Assembly (NCBI GenBank): GCA_947492375.1
Contig: CANLMI010000001.1
Location: 992,001 to 1,056,000, forward strand
Origin: an uncultured Kordiimonas sp.
Lineage (GTDB): Bacteria; Pseudomonadota; Alphaproteobacteria; Sphingomonadales; Kordiimonadaceae
Direction: 5' to 3'
Length of the DNA stretch: 64,000 nt
Of this stretch, positions 49,898 to 60,152 are shown in pieces (position 1 is the stretch's first letter; the number at the start of each line of letters is the position of its first letter). The position numbers and the translations under genes are program-made. The notes below the pieces were generated by a model. It was not told where the DNA came from, ran no database searches, and saw only the letters and a list, made by a program, of their open reading frames with translations.

Positions 49898-51804
49898 TCA
49901 GCGTTTTTCGTATATATCCGAGCAAGTGATCTTTTTAGAATTAAGAGAGACCACAATATCTGTTGATGGTCTCTTTTTTCATTCAAATGTTCAGACACCA
50001 TCGTTTGGATAGCAGCCATATCCAAAAGGCCAGTTTGCTCAAGAACAGCATTCCTGGAAAGGCTTAACAGTTCAGCCCTAAGATCTGTTTTCAAAAGCTT
50101 ATCTATCGGTAAGACAAAACCTTTTTTGGGTTGATCAAACAACTTTTCCAATCCAAAATCTGCTAAAATACTACGCAGCAGCGCTTTCCCTTTTCCTTTA
50201 TCAAAAAAACTATCGCTGTTATCTATAAGTGACTTTTCAACCAGTTCATGATCTAAAAATGGCACCCGCCCCTCAAGCGAACATGCCATACTCATACGAT
50301 CAAGTTTAGTCAGAATATCACCTGGCAAATATGTCAACAAATCGATCATCTGAATCCGCCTAAAAGCATCTCTGTCTTCTACTTTATCAACAATCGCATC
50401 AAATAGTTTCACAGGGTGGTAGCCCTTCAATGCCCTTTTCATTTTCTGCGAATGTAATTGCAAACGATCACGGTCAGGGCATTTACTAACACTATTAAAA
50501 TATGCCTCCGCTTCGCTTTTAGCCAAGCTTTCAAATGTAGATTTAGCCCGCAGAAATCTGGGCCACCGATCGAGTTTGGGATAAATATATGCAAAAGCAC
50601 CAAACAACGGGCGCCTTAACCAAAGAGGTAAAAGCCTGCGCACTTTCTCTTCAAAGAGATGCATTTTATACCGGCGATACCCACCGAACAATTCATCAGC
50701 ACCATCACCAGACAAAGAAACTGTCACCTCTTCACGCGCTAATTTACTGACATAATAGGTTGGTACTGCGGAATGGTCTGCAAACGGTTCGCCAAAGTGA
50801 ACGGTAAGAAGATCAAGAATATCGCCATCAAGATTATCGATTGATAAAATTCGGTGATCAAGCTCCAAGTGTTTTGCAATAGCATGCGCTTGATCACTCT
50901 CGTCATATTGAGGAATATTCGAACCTATGGTGCTTGCCTTCACTGGCAAATGACTATGCTTTGCAAGCATGCTTGTAATAATCGAAGAATCGATACCACC
51001 AGATAAAAATGACCCAAGCGGCACATCAGCGATCATTCGCTTTAAAACCGACTTTTCTATATCATCAGCGAGCCAGTCTTCATGTGGCTTCACAGTATGC
51101 TCGTTTACAATCTTATGCGGATTCCAATAGCATTTTTTCTGGTATTTTTTCGACGCAGCATCAAAAAACATCATATGCCCCGGTAGCAATTTATGAACAC
51201 CAACTATAATCGTTTTGGGGTCCGGCACGTACCCTAACGCCAAATAATCCTCAAGTGCATCAACACGGATATCCCGCTTAATCCCCTGATGGCATAATAT
51301 GGCCGAAAATTCAGACGCAAAAACTAATTCACGCGCACCGCCTTCACCAATTTCAGCGTAATATAATGGTTTAATACCAAGCCGGTCCCGCACTGCAAAA
51401 AGGCATTTATCCACCTTATCCCATACCGCAAAGGCAAACATACCGTTTAAGCGTTCTACGCATGCATGTTGCCATTTAATATATGCGTATAATAACACCT
51501 CGGTATCAGACTGCGTTTGAAAACTACACCCTAACGTTTCCAATTCTTCTCTAAGCGCACGATGATTATAAATTTCGCCATTAAAGACAATTGCATATCG
51601 ACCGCTTTGATCTGACATAGGTTGTTGACCTGCATCGATATCGATAACCGATAACCTTCTGTGCCCTAATGATGCATAATCATCGTCATAAAAACCTTCA
51701 CCGTCCGGCCCCCGGTGCTGCATGGCATCTGCCATGGCTTTAACGGTGTGATGGCTATCCGCACTCACACCAGCAAAATTTACAATCCCCGCAATACCGC
51801 ACAT
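49894..51804 (-). CDS. XrtA/PEP-CTERM-associated asparagine synthase-like amidotransferase
   Basis: A 636-residue AsnB-type enzyme. The N-terminal glutaminase begins MCGIAGIVNF with the Cys2 nucleophile; the synthetase half has the PP-loop SFLSGGIDSS and SGDGADELFGGYRRY. The paralogue group in exosortase A loci is thought to amidate or modify exopolysaccharide sugars or a protein. The start overlaps the exosortase stop (TGATG). It is the last gene of the XrtA run. Confidence 0.9.
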   Translation of the reverse strand: MCGIAGIVNFAGVSADSHHTVKAMADAMQHRGPDGEGFYDDDYASLGHRRLSVIDIDAGQQPMSDQSGRYAIVFNGEIYNHRALREELETLGCSFQTQSDTEVLLYAYIKWQHACVERLNGMFAFAVWDKVDKCLFAVRDRLGIKPLYYAEIGEGGARELVFASEFSAILCHQGIKRDIRVDALEDYLALGYVPDPKTIIVGVHKLLPGHMMFFDAASKKYQKKCYWNPHKIVNEHTVKPHEDWLADDIEKSVLKRMIADVPLGSFLSGGIDSSIITSMLAKHSHLPVKASTIGSNIPQYDESDQAHAIAKHLELDHRILSIDNLDGDILDLLTVHFGEPFADHSAVPTYYVSKLAREEVTVSLSGDGADELFGGYRRYKMHLFEEKVRRLLPLWLRRPLFGAFAYIYPKLDRWPRFLRAKSTFESLAKSEAEAYFNSVSKCPDRDRLQLHSQKMKRALKGYHPVKLFDAIVDKVEDRDAFRRIQMIDLLTYLPGDILTKLDRMSMACSLEGRVPFLDHELVEKSLIDNSDSFFDKGKGKALLRSILADFGLEKLFDQPKKGFVLPIDKLLKTDLRAELLSLSRNAVLEQTGLLDMAAIQTMVSEHLNEKRDHQQILWSLLILKRSLARIYTKNAD

Positions 51805-53294
51805 CAGTCGCTCCCCTCTTGATGCTTAATATCCAAAGATTGAATATACTCGTTCAGTATAGCGCGGGCATTATCGATATTATCGTTAACTCTTGTTGCA
51901 ATAACAATGATAGAAGCCGGCGCTGCCCCCGCCTGTAAACGAGAGAGCGCACTATATACTTTTACCTGCCAATCAACCGTTGCTAACCACTGGTCACCAA
52001 TTTGATAACTATAAAAAACAAGCAATCGCTCATCGCCGTGCCATAATAATTTCTCGGTAAAATCAGTATTATTGATCGTGTGCAGTTTTGAAGTACCAAT
52101 CGGCAGCCGCTGCCATCCATCGGTGTCAAATGTATCATAATATCTTAGCAGGTTTTTATCACCAATCTGATCATCATATCCCCCTGCAAACGCAAAAATA
52201 AAATCAGCACCACGCCTCAAGGTGACAGACTGCTCATGATCCAAATCATAAAATTTAGGCGCATAATGTAAGGCCGCATTTTTAAGAACACGATACTCAC
52301 AATCACGGCAATCCAGTGCTGTTATTTTCAATGCCTTTACACGATGACTTGACTGCCCCATCACAAACATAGTTGCAAACAAGGGTAATAAAACCGCCAT
52401 TGTAGCAACTATAACCATAAAGCCAGTATTAGGCTTTTTAACAGCCTTTGGAGGCGCTTTTAAACCAGTGTTACCTTGTGTCGTTTCAACATCGGAAAAA
52501 CGATAGGCAACGATGATCAGGATAATCAAAACAACCGATAAAAAGCCCCAACCATAAACAATATGGTCAACGTCTTTTGCAAACGATTGATCCGTACTCT
52601 CGGCTATTAACAGGATCGTTAAAACACGAATAATATTCGCGAAAACAGGAACAATCATCGAGGCGGCAATAATACCAATACGGCGGTATAAATTCTGAAA
52701 AACAAGATGGCTGAGTAAAATACCTGTCACTAAACTGGTAAAGAAAAACCGCACGCCTGCACATGCCTGCGCTACCTCATAGAGGCCACTTGATAAAGTG
52801 ATCAACACCCCCTCAGCCTGATATTCAACGCCTAACAAACCTAGTAAGGAAATAACGACTTCTGCGGTCAATACCTGTAAGGGAATTACAATCGATTGCC
52901 CAAAAGGAACCATTAAAAACAGAAACAATGCGGGAAATAAGATAGCCCGATAAAACTGCCGCCCCAAAGCCGTTATAAACAGCCCCTGAATTGCAGCTAT
53001 CAAAGCGATATGTTCAAATAACCGAACCTGAGCAGCGTGGCCAACTGTCCACAGACATGCTGCTAAAACAATCACACCAATACCTAAAAAACTAATCTCT
53101 TTTGGTATAGCCAAAAGTGTCTCACGCCGGGCCCAAATCAAACCAAACGAAATTAACGGAACAAATAGACCATGTGAAAATGTATCAACTGTCCAGATGA
53201 TATGAAAAAGATGGTTAGCCGTATCAAACCATGCAACTCCAAGGGCAATAAATCCAGCAACTAGCAATAAAAGATTTATAGCTGGCCTTTCCAT
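51804..53294 (-). CDS. xrtA: Exosortase A
   Basis: A polytopic membrane cysteine protease-transpeptidase that cleaves PEP-CTERM sorting signals. About eight helices are followed by a C-terminal EpsI domain (about 300 to the end). The proposed catalytic Cys lies in AQACAGVRF (Cys179 counted from the upstream GTG), the Arg in NIIRV (224) and the His in DHIVYGW (245). The ATG at 53294 overlaps the previous stop (TGATG), and an in-frame GTG lies one codon earlier. Substrates are not encoded nearby. Confidence 0.93.
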   Translation of the reverse strand: MERPAINLLLLVAGFIALGVAWFDTANHLFHIIWTVDTFSHGLFVPLISFGLIWARRETLLAIPKEISFLGIGVIVLAACLWTVGHAAQVRLFEHIALIAAIQGLFITALGRQFYRAILFPALFLFLMVPFGQSIVIPLQVLTAEVVISLLGLLGVEYQAEGVLITLSSGLYEVAQACAGVRFFFTSLVTGILLSHLVFQNLYRRIGIIAASMIVPVFANIIRVLTILLIAESTDQSFAKDVDHIVYGWGFLSVVLIILIIVAYRFSDVETTQGNTGLKAPPKAVKKPNTGFMVIVATMAVLLPLFATMFVMGQSSHRVKALKITALDCRDCEYRVLKNAALHYAPKFYDLDHEQSVTLRRGADFIFAFAGGYDDQIGDKNLLRYYDTFDTDGWQRLPIGTSKLHTINNTDFTEKLLWHGDERLLVFYSYQIGDQWLATVDWQVKVYSALSRLQAGAAPASIIVIATRVNDNIDNARAILNEYIQSLDIKHQEGSD

Positions 53295-54556
53295 CACGTA
53301 TCATTTTCCAAAATTGCTACAATTGTTTTATCAAGTTTAGCAAGCGCACTATCCCAAGTGAAATTCGCTTCGATAAATTGCCTTGCGCTCTCGCCAATTT
53401 CTTCGCGCCGATTAGTATCGCTCAATAGCGAAATCACACAATCAGTAAAATCATCCGCCGTATCTGCAATCAGGATATTCTTATCCCCCTCAGCATCAAT
53501 CCCTTCGTTTGCAAGAGAGGTTGCGACGACGGCCTTTGCCATAGCCATTCCCTCTAACACTTTATTCTGAATTCCTCGGGCCGTCCTAAGTGGTGCAATT
53601 ATAACATCGGCCGCTGCAATTTCCCGGGCCATATCGTCAACATACCCCTGAACCTCAATACTGTTATGTGCACCAAGTGCCTTTACTGATGAAGCGACAG
53701 GCCCACCCGCAATTCTAAATATTATATCTTTTTTAGCGCTAGTTTTTATCTGCGGCCATATATTTGCAGCAAACCATAAAACAGCCTCTATATTTGGGCG
53801 ATAATCCATAGCGCCTGTAAAAAGAATAACAGCTTTTTTCTGCTCTCGCTCCGCTCCATATATTGGCGCACGTATTGGCGCATATATTTCAGGGTTAAAC
53901 TGATTTAAATTTACACCATTTTTGAAGCTACATACCTTACTCTCAAGGCGCTTATCTGTTAACTGATTAAATAGAGTTGCTTCTGCATCACTGACAAAAA
54001 ATGTTTGATGCGCACTTTCTGCTGCCTTGCTTTCATACTGAAACAAACGAGTAGCTTCCCGCCGATAAATCCAGGAAAGTGGGGCTTTACTGCGCTCCGC
54101 ATAATCAGACCATTTTGCAGAATCAACATCAACCATATCGAGCACAATTGGTATATTCTTGCCAGAATTTGCGCTATTGATTAGTTGTGGTGTAAATTTC
54201 ATCATTGCGCCCGAAAACACATAAATAAAGTCGATATTTTCCTGCTCCAATACTGCATTTACATACGCTTGTAGCCTTGTTTTTGGATAGGCAGCTAGAG
54301 ATAGTGGCTCCCCGCTTATAAAGCCCTTCAAAGCAGAAAGTTTTTGCCCGAATTTTGTTATCTTTGCAAAATAACTTGAAGCAACTTTTGTACGCAGAAA
54401 TCCGCAGTATTGTTCATCAGCAGGGTCATCCAGAAAGCACCCAAGATGAACTTTGTGGCTCTTCAACAAATGCTCCAGAACATGCCATGACCTAATCTTG
54501 TCACCCTTGTTTGGCGGATAAGGAATTCGGTGGGCCAGAAACAAAATATTTGCCAT
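53294..54556 (-). CDS. XrtA/PEP-CTERM system glycosyltransferase (TIGR03087-like)
   Basis: A 420-residue GT-B glycosyltransferase. The N terminus ILFLAHRIPYPPNKGDKIRS is typical of the XrtA-associated group, and the C-terminal donor domain has PLRTARGIQNKVLEGMAMAK, with the conserved E of the GT4 signature. The ATG at 54556, five bases after the upstream stop and preceded by GGGG, is chosen over a longer frame that would run into the FemAB gene. It should add a sugar to the exopolysaccharide. Confidence 0.9.
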   Translation of the reverse strand: MANILFLAHRIPYPPNKGDKIRSWHVLEHLLKSHKVHLGCFLDDPADEQYCGFLRTKVASSYFAKITKFGQKLSALKGFISGEPLSLAAYPKTRLQAYVNAVLEQENIDFIYVFSGAMMKFTPQLINSANSGKNIPIVLDMVDVDSAKWSDYAERSKAPLSWIYRREATRLFQYESKAAESAHQTFFVSDAEATLFNQLTDKRLESKVCSFKNGVNLNQFNPEIYAPIRAPIYGAEREQKKAVILFTGAMDYRPNIEAVLWFAANIWPQIKTSAKKDIIFRIAGGPVASSVKALGAHNSIEVQGYVDDMAREIAAADVIIAPLRTARGIQNKVLEGMAMAKAVVATSLANEGIDAEGDKNILIADTADDFTDCVISLLSDTNRREEIGESARQFIEANFTWDSALAKLDKTIVAILENDT

Positions 54557-54561
54557 TATTT

Positions 54562-55605
54562 CTACCCCAAATGCCGCGCTATATGAGGCCCCACAGTATT
54601 TACAAACCTTAAGGGCAGCTTTTTCCAAACACTACTAAGAAAAGCATATTTTCCGCTTTCTTGAGAACGATCAGGTATGGTAACGCCGTTCAAAAGGCGG
54701 TATTCATACGCAAGCTCCATAGGCTGAAAACCCCAGTTCTTTTTAAATTTATAAGGGCCACTGCCAATTTTTGAACGGCCAAAGTCAAACCTACTTTTAC
54801 CACGCTCGATTGCCCGTGCCATTGTGTGCCAATACATAAAATCATGGGCACCCAAGGACCTGTTTTCTATAGTAGACCCTGCATAATAAGGTAACACACT
54901 GTCCCGGCCGTAAAAATTCAGCAGGCTTGCAACCGGGGCCCCGCCTCTATCACTAACAATCAGAATTTCTGCATCGCTTTCAAATACTTCCATCATACTC
55001 TTAAACAATATTTTCGGAAACACCGGCGTTCCAAGTCGGTGGACACTTTGTGCATAAAGCCTGTAAAATACATCAATATCCCGTGTTGCCCTGAGGGAAA
55101 GACCAGCGGACAAAGCCTTCCTTAAAACAGCCCTTTGTTTACGCGGTATCTCAAGCATACGTTCTTCAGGGTTGGCTACAATTTCTTTGATAAAAGTAGC
55201 AGACTTACTTTCTGCAACTTGCCACCCTACTTCCCTTATTCTGTGTAAATTTTTACTACGATACTCGATTACATCTATGCCGGCGTCTACAGCAATTTTT
55301 TCTGCTTCTTTGTCCAGCAACCTATAAGCTTCATCCGTATCAGCTAATGGGCCGCCATAAACTGCAAACATCGATGATATAATTGCTTTCCCGAACATTG
55401 AGCTTCGTCTGATTGTCAGTGGTAAAATACCAATAATGTCCCCTTTGTTTTCCGCAATCAGATAAACGCTGCTATGCCCAGCACCCTTTCCTACAACAGC
55501 ACGCCAATCATATTTGTGAAAAAATGTAGCGTCCTGATGTACCCCCACATAAGCATCCCAGACAGCACGGTCATTATCGCTTGCATGACGAACAGTAACA
55601 GTCAT
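54562..55605 (-). CDS. XrtA-associated FemAB-like protein
   Basis: A 347-residue protein of the FemAB/GNAT-like group seen in XrtA loci. GNAT fold features include YLIAENKGDIIGILPLTI and the closing FDFGRSKIGSGPYKFKKNWG. FemX-type enzymes transfer amino acids to peptidoglycan; here the acceptor may be an exopolysaccharide unit. It overlaps the deacetylase gene by four bases. Confidence 0.88.
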   Translation of the reverse strand: MTVTVRHASDNDRAVWDAYVGVHQDATFFHKYDWRAVVGKGAGHSSVYLIAENKGDIIGILPLTIRRSSMFGKAIISSMFAVYGGPLADTDEAYRLLDKEAEKIAVDAGIDVIEYRSKNLHRIREVGWQVAESKSATFIKEIVANPEERMLEIPRKQRAVLRKALSAGLSLRATRDIDVFYRLYAQSVHRLGTPVFPKILFKSMMEVFESDAEILIVSDRGGAPVASLLNFYGRDSVLPYYAGSTIENRSLGAHDFMYWHTMARAIERGKSRFDFGRSKIGSGPYKFKKNWGFQPMELAYEYRLLNGVTIPDRSQESGKYAFLSSVWKKLPLRFVNTVGPHIARHLG

Positions 55606-56525
55606 AGCTGCCTCTTCGCATGCTCAAGAATGGGCCGATAGATGACATCATACATAGCTCCCCACTCATGAGCCTTCAACAACCTAGATACTTTGTGCCG
55701 CATCCCTCTTTGTCCAACATGATGACGGAAACTGGATTTCATCGATACAGTATTCAAGCGAGGTTGATCCGGGTCATATTCCCAGGGGTGTGTGTAAAAA
55801 ATCCCCGGTGTTTGAATTTGTTTTACGCCGCGTTTAAACAAACCATCCGCCAGCCAATAAGGCATAAGGCGAAAATAGCCACCACCAGAGGCCGGAAGGT
55901 TCCTGCCCCCCAAGCGGCAAACAGTCATCGGAATTTCAATAATGTCAGAAGTTTTGATAGGGTAAAAGGGCCGCTTCGGAGCAGTTGGCATACCATAATG
56001 ATCATGCCGTATAGGATATAAGCTTGATGAATATTTAAAGCCTAGCGCCACTAGCTCTTCATATACCCACCAGCAATCGCTGTTTAAGGAAAAACTGGGG
56101 GCGCGGTATCCAACAACCTCTACACCAGTAACGTCTTCCAAGCGTGTTTTAGCTTCTTTCGTATTTTTACAGAAAATATCACGGGTTAATGTAAACAATC
56201 GCTGATGATTAAGCCCGTGGCACGCCAGTTCATGACCTGCGGCAGTGATTTTTCTGACAAGATCAGGATTTGTTTTTGCGACATAGCCCAGCGTAAAAAA
56301 GGTCGCTTTTATTCCAGCACGTTCAAGCATATCAAGAAGCATCGACAGTTGATACTCAACACGGCTTTCATATGAAGGCCAATCTTTTTCAGCAACAATA
56401 TCCTCATAAGCGCCAACCTGAAACCATTCCTCCACATCAATCGTAAAGGCATGCTGGTTGCCAAAAGAGATATCCTGTGAGGTTTCCTGAAATTGATCAG
56501 TTACATATGCCTGTTCATTTATCAT
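55602..56525 (-). CDS. XrtA system polysaccharide deacetylase
   Basis: A 307-residue NodB-type deacetylase. Motif 1 is FTIDVEEWF with the catalytic Asp, motif 2 is HELACHGLNHQ with the zinc His pair, and YRAPSFSLN follows. The ATG at 56525 is preferred because GAGG lies six bases before it. It overlaps the ATPase gene by 11 bases. It probably removes acetyl groups from the exopolysaccharide. Confidence 0.91.
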   Translation of the reverse strand: MINEQAYVTDQFQETSQDISFGNQHAFTIDVEEWFQVGAYEDIVAEKDWPSYESRVEYQLSMLLDMLERAGIKATFFTLGYVAKTNPDLVRKITAAGHELACHGLNHQRLFTLTRDIFCKNTKEAKTRLEDVTGVEVVGYRAPSFSLNSDCWWVYEELVALGFKYSSSLYPIRHDHYGMPTAPKRPFYPIKTSDIIEIPMTVCRLGGRNLPASGGGYFRLMPYWLADGLFKRGVKQIQTPGIFYTHPWEYDPDQPRLNTVSMKSSFRHHVGQRGMRHKVSRLLKAHEWGAMYDVIYRPILEHAKRQL

Positions 56526-57510
56526 CTGGCGCCTCATCGCGCACATTTTTATGAACAAGTTTCGTCATCAACTCTGTCAATTGACCGATCATTTGGTGTT
56601 GCTGCGATATGATAGTCTCAAGTTGATCAACCCGCCCACCACTGTTTGCTTCAGTCGCAATCGATCCTGATTTTTGCTGTTTGGGTGTTTCAACCAACTC
56701 GGTGTCGCTGCTCATATCAGCGATAACAGCGCGCACCGTTTCCCCTGATATTTCATGTAGTTCCTCCAGAGCGCCAAAAAGCATAACACGCGAACATAAA
56801 GTGTTTAATTTTCTTGGTACACCTGCCGCATAATCATAAATCGCAGCGACCGCATCAATTGTAAAGCCGGGATCACCCTGCCAGCCAACCAGCGATAATC
56901 TATGTTCAAGATAATCTGCTAACTCTTCCTTTTCCATTGGTCCCAGATGGTGCGTGGCGATGACACGTTGGCGAAGTTGTTCCAGTTCAGGTGCACCAAA
57001 AATCATATCGCGGAATTCAGGTTGGCCAACTAAAAAGCTTTGTACTAAAGCATTATCGCCTTCCTGAAAGTTAGATAACATGCGTAATTCTTCAAGCGCC
57101 TGAATTGAAAGGTTTTGCGCTTCATCCACAATAAGAAGAACACGTTTTCCATTTTTATAATTTTCACGTAAAAACCGCTCAATCCGCATTAAAAGCTGGC
57201 CTTTGTCACCTTCCGCATTCAACCCAAATGCTGAAGCCACCCCCCGTAATAATCCAATACCACCCAACTGGGTACTCACCAGCATAGCTGCAACATATTC
57301 ATCGTGGTCTAATGTGCTGAATAAATGCCGTAAAAGCGTTGTTTTACCTGTGCCAATATCGCCAGTAACAACAATAAATCCTTCGCCCTGATGCAGGCCA
57401 TAGGTAAGGTACGCCATAGCTTTTTTGTGCGTGCGCGAACTGAAATAAAATTTAGGATCAGGCGTAAGCTGAAACGGCCGCGCGCTTAAATTATAAAATT
57501 TCTCATACAT
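56515..57510 (-). CDS. XrtA-associated ATPase (TIGR03015-like)
   Basis: A 331-residue AAA protein of the ExeA-like type. It begins MYEKFYNLSARPFQLTPDP, with Walker A GDIGTGKTTL, Walker B LLIVDEAQN and a sensor R-rich part LRQRVIATHHLGPM. The C terminus is a predicted coiled coil. This family is found in nearly every XrtA locus and probably supplies energy or assembly control at the envelope. Confidence 0.91.
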   Translation of the reverse strand: MYEKFYNLSARPFQLTPDPKFYFSSRTHKKAMAYLTYGLHQGEGFIVVTGDIGTGKTTLLRHLFSTLDHDEYVAAMLVSTQLGGIGLLRGVASAFGLNAEGDKGQLLMRIERFLRENYKNGKRVLLIVDEAQNLSIQALEELRMLSNFQEGDNALVQSFLVGQPEFRDMIFGAPELEQLRQRVIATHHLGPMEKEELADYLEHRLSLVGWQGDPGFTIDAVAAIYDYAAGVPRKLNTLCSRVMLFGALEELHEISGETVRAVIADMSSDTELVETPKQQKSGSIATEANSGGRVDQLETIISQQHQMIGQLTELMTKLVHKNVRDEAPDDK

Positions 57511-57516
57511 AGCGCG

Positions 57517-59028
57517 TTAAAAAGTTCCTCTGATAAAAGCACTAATCGCATTCTCGCGGATATCCTGACCAGCTTCATTGGATAACCGATCAGAATAATT
57601 ATAGGCCACAGAAACATTAAGATGACGTGAAAGCCTTCGTGTCCAGGAAACCGAGCCAAGAATGAAATTATCAACCCGCTCGGAGTTTTCAAACTCGGTA
57701 CGCCGATAACTGGCTGCAATCCTTAGTGTGGTTTTACGGTCAAGGTTACGATCATACCCTACAGAGCCACCAAATGTACGGGCTGTACCTGTATCATTAT
57801 CAAATGTTCGCCATTCAGCATCACCTGTCACAAAAAATGTCGTGCGCTTTCTAAACCATTCAAGGCGAACACTACCAATTCGCCTACGGAAATCTACATC
57901 TGAGAGCGTAAAACTTGGATCAATATTATTAAGGGTTCGCCCATTACCGTCAACAATACCAAACTGGTTATTAAAATTAAACGTATCTAAATTATCATTT
58001 AATATCAGACTATTAGTTGATAGCTCGTCAGTATAATTCGCTTCAATATTTATACGTTTACTAAGTCGGTGAAACAGGTTTCCTGAAAAAGTTGTACGCC
58101 CACCGTCCCGGCCCGACCGACCGGTTAATGTTAAACGATCACTTGGGTTCCAAAGAAATCCAGCATTCCAGAAGAAGCCATCGTTATCCAGCAGAAAAAT
58201 ATTGAAATCGTTATTGGAAATACCAGCAGACCCGACCAAGGCAAATTCACGTGTTAGATAGTAAGTAAGGTCAACACCAGCACGGTCATCACGGAAACTA
58301 CCAGCTTCATCAATCGATCGGTTAACCCGGCGCGCATTTGCAAAGGCTTGCCATCTGATATTACGAAACCGTTCACCAGAATCAACAAGGGCTGTTACTT
58401 CGTGCGAAACCGAGTCAGAAAAAAATGTTGTTAGGCTATCATCATCCAAATCATCGGCTGGGCTAAAGGTCAATCCAAATTCATACTCAAGTGACCAATT
58501 AGCAAGGTTTTGAAAACGCCCCTGAAACAACGCCTCACCAGTATATGTTTGAACAACCTGTCTGTTGCCGCTCCGGTTTGCTATATTACCGGAAAACCCA
58601 TCTTCACGGTTCAGAAATGTTTCTTGAACTGTTGCGCGGCCAGACAGGAAAAAGCGATCCCGGATAACCTCTGCATTTGCAAGGCCGAATAAATTATGAC
58701 GAACGTCGGTATCCCCGTCGCTTAAAAACCAAAGAAAATCGGCAGCATAATCAAGCGACCCTTCAAAACGCTTACCCTTTCCGCGCAGGTTAATTCCCGG
58801 CGAGGCTCTCAGCACGAGATCACTCGCCCGGTCATTTTCCTGTAAATTTACATTATCAGAAAATGTTGTCCCAACCTCGATACGCGGTTCAATTGCATAA
58901 TCCTGAAAATCCGTTGGCTCTTCGCTATTTCTTATCGCAGAAAATTGTGCAAACGCAGGAAATGTTGCCCCAATCACACCAACAAGAAGGTATGGTAAGT
59001 ATCTTTTTATGCGGGCTTTTGTTTGCAC
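57517..59028 (-). CDS. XrtA-associated outer membrane beta-barrel protein (TIGR03016-like)
   Basis: A protein of about 503 residues with a signal peptide (IKRYLPYLLVGVIGATFPAFA) and repeated beta-strand pairs typical of an outer-membrane barrel, ending in a terminal Phe (SAFIRGTF). Family segments include YAIEPRIEVGTTFSDNVNL and RASPGINL. The GTG at 59028 is preferred (AGG upstream, no overlap with the kinase); an ATG at 59052 is possible. It is probably the outer-membrane channel or anchor of the polysaccharide system. Confidence 0.8.
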   Translation of the reverse strand: MQTKARIKRYLPYLLVGVIGATFPAFAQFSAIRNSEEPTDFQDYAIEPRIEVGTTFSDNVNLQENDRASDLVLRASPGINLRGKGKRFEGSLDYAADFLWFLSDGDTDVRHNLFGLANAEVIRDRFFLSGRATVQETFLNREDGFSGNIANRSGNRQVVQTYTGEALFQGRFQNLANWSLEYEFGLTFSPADDLDDDSLTTFFSDSVSHEVTALVDSGERFRNIRWQAFANARRVNRSIDEAGSFRDDRAGVDLTYYLTREFALVGSAGISNNDFNIFLLDNDGFFWNAGFLWNPSDRLTLTGRSGRDGGRTTFSGNLFHRLSKRINIEANYTDELSTNSLILNDNLDTFNFNNQFGIVDGNGRTLNNIDPSFTLSDVDFRRRIGSVRLEWFRKRTTFFVTGDAEWRTFDNDTGTARTFGGSVGYDRNLDRKTTLRIAASYRRTEFENSERVDNFILGSVSWTRRLSRHLNVSVAYNYSDRLSNEAGQDIRENAISAFIRGTF

Positions 59029-59032
59029 TCGC

Positions 59033-60139
59033 TTACCTGCCACCGTATCCATAATAGGATGCAAATTTCTTATTGCTACCGCTGTAATGCGTCTTGTTGA
59101 GAACAAGGTTAATATTCTCACAGGCACTGATCATATTAAGGCTTTCCTTAATTTGGGGTTCAGTGGTTTTTTCAGCTTCGATCACAAATACTGTTTGCCC
59201 CATATATAACGCCAAAACAGAAGCAGCAGAACTGGCGAGCACTGGTGGGCTATCAAAAATAATGATCCGGTCTTTGTAGCGAGTTGAGAGCTCATTCACC
59301 ATTTTTTCCATACGGTCACTGGCTAAAAGCTCTGTAGTGAGGTTATGTTGACGCCCTGCTGGCAACAAAACAAGGTTAGGGATACTTGTTCTAACTAAAC
59401 ATTCACCCAGATCGACATCCTTGTCAGCAACAGAATCCATCAGGCCACGCCCGCCCGCAACACCCAGCCTATTCAGCACCTCTGGTTTTGAAAAGTCCGC
59501 ATCAACAAGAAGAACCGTAACGTCCTGTTCAGTTGCAATCGATAGTGCCAGATTGATCGCAGAAAATGTCTTTCCTTCACCGGGGCTAGAACTCGTCACA
59601 AGAACAATATTTTTATTCTTTTTGTTCTCATTCCCTTTTGCAAAAGCATTAAGGAGGATACTACGTTTAATAATTCTGAATTCTTCAGACATCAGGTTCG
59701 GCGGCATATCAGGGGTTATAAACCCTGCATCCCTAAGCGCAATTAAATCAATACCTTGGACTGTTGGCCTTTTTTCAACGGGCTTCGCTTTATTATTTTC
59801 TGTGATCGCCTCGTCTTTGTTTGCAACAGTCGTTTCTGATTCCAATACTGTTGCCTGTCTCTTTTGATGGCCTTGATCATGCTCTAGGCCTTGGCTTTGT
59901 TCAATTGGCCCTGTCTTTATTGGTTCTTCAACCTCAATTTTATCTTTGCCTACAACAACAGGCTTGGCAGCGCCGAGCCCCCGGAATGAAGATAAATCAG
60001 ATTGTTGCTCAGATGGCTCGACAGATAAGGCACTCGGGTCAGGCCTGTCAGACTTTTCATTTAAAGGTTTGGGCTTACTTAAATCTTCTGCCGCTCGTTC
60101 AAGCAACGAGGCTTTTTTTTGTTCAGGTTTATCAGTCAT
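59033..60139 (-). CDS. XrtA-associated tyrosine autokinase
   Basis: A 368-residue bacterial tyrosine kinase of the Wzc type, without fused membrane domain. The ATP site is SSSPGEGKTFSAINLALS, Walker A' is VLLVDADFSKPE, and Walker B is IIIFDSPPVL. The C terminus is short and Tyr-rich (SYYGYGGR), the usual autophosphorylation cluster. The N-terminal 130 residues are polar and low-complexity. The ATG at 60139 follows GGA. It partners the chain-length protein upstream. Confidence 0.92.
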   Translation of the reverse strand: MTDKPEQKKASLLERAAEDLSKPKPLNEKSDRPDPSALSVEPSEQQSDLSSFRGLGAAKPVVVGKDKIEVEEPIKTGPIEQSQGLEHDQGHQKRQATVLESETTVANKDEAITENNKAKPVEKRPTVQGIDLIALRDAGFITPDMPPNLMSEEFRIIKRSILLNAFAKGNENKKNKNIVLVTSSSPGEGKTFSAINLALSIATEQDVTVLLVDADFSKPEVLNRLGVAGGRGLMDSVADKDVDLGECLVRTSIPNLVLLPAGRQHNLTTELLASDRMEKMVNELSTRYKDRIIIFDSPPVLASSAASVLALYMGQTVFVIEAEKTTEPQIKESLNMISACENINLVLNKTHYSGSNKKFASYYGYGGR

Positions 60140-60152
60140 ACAATATTTCCAA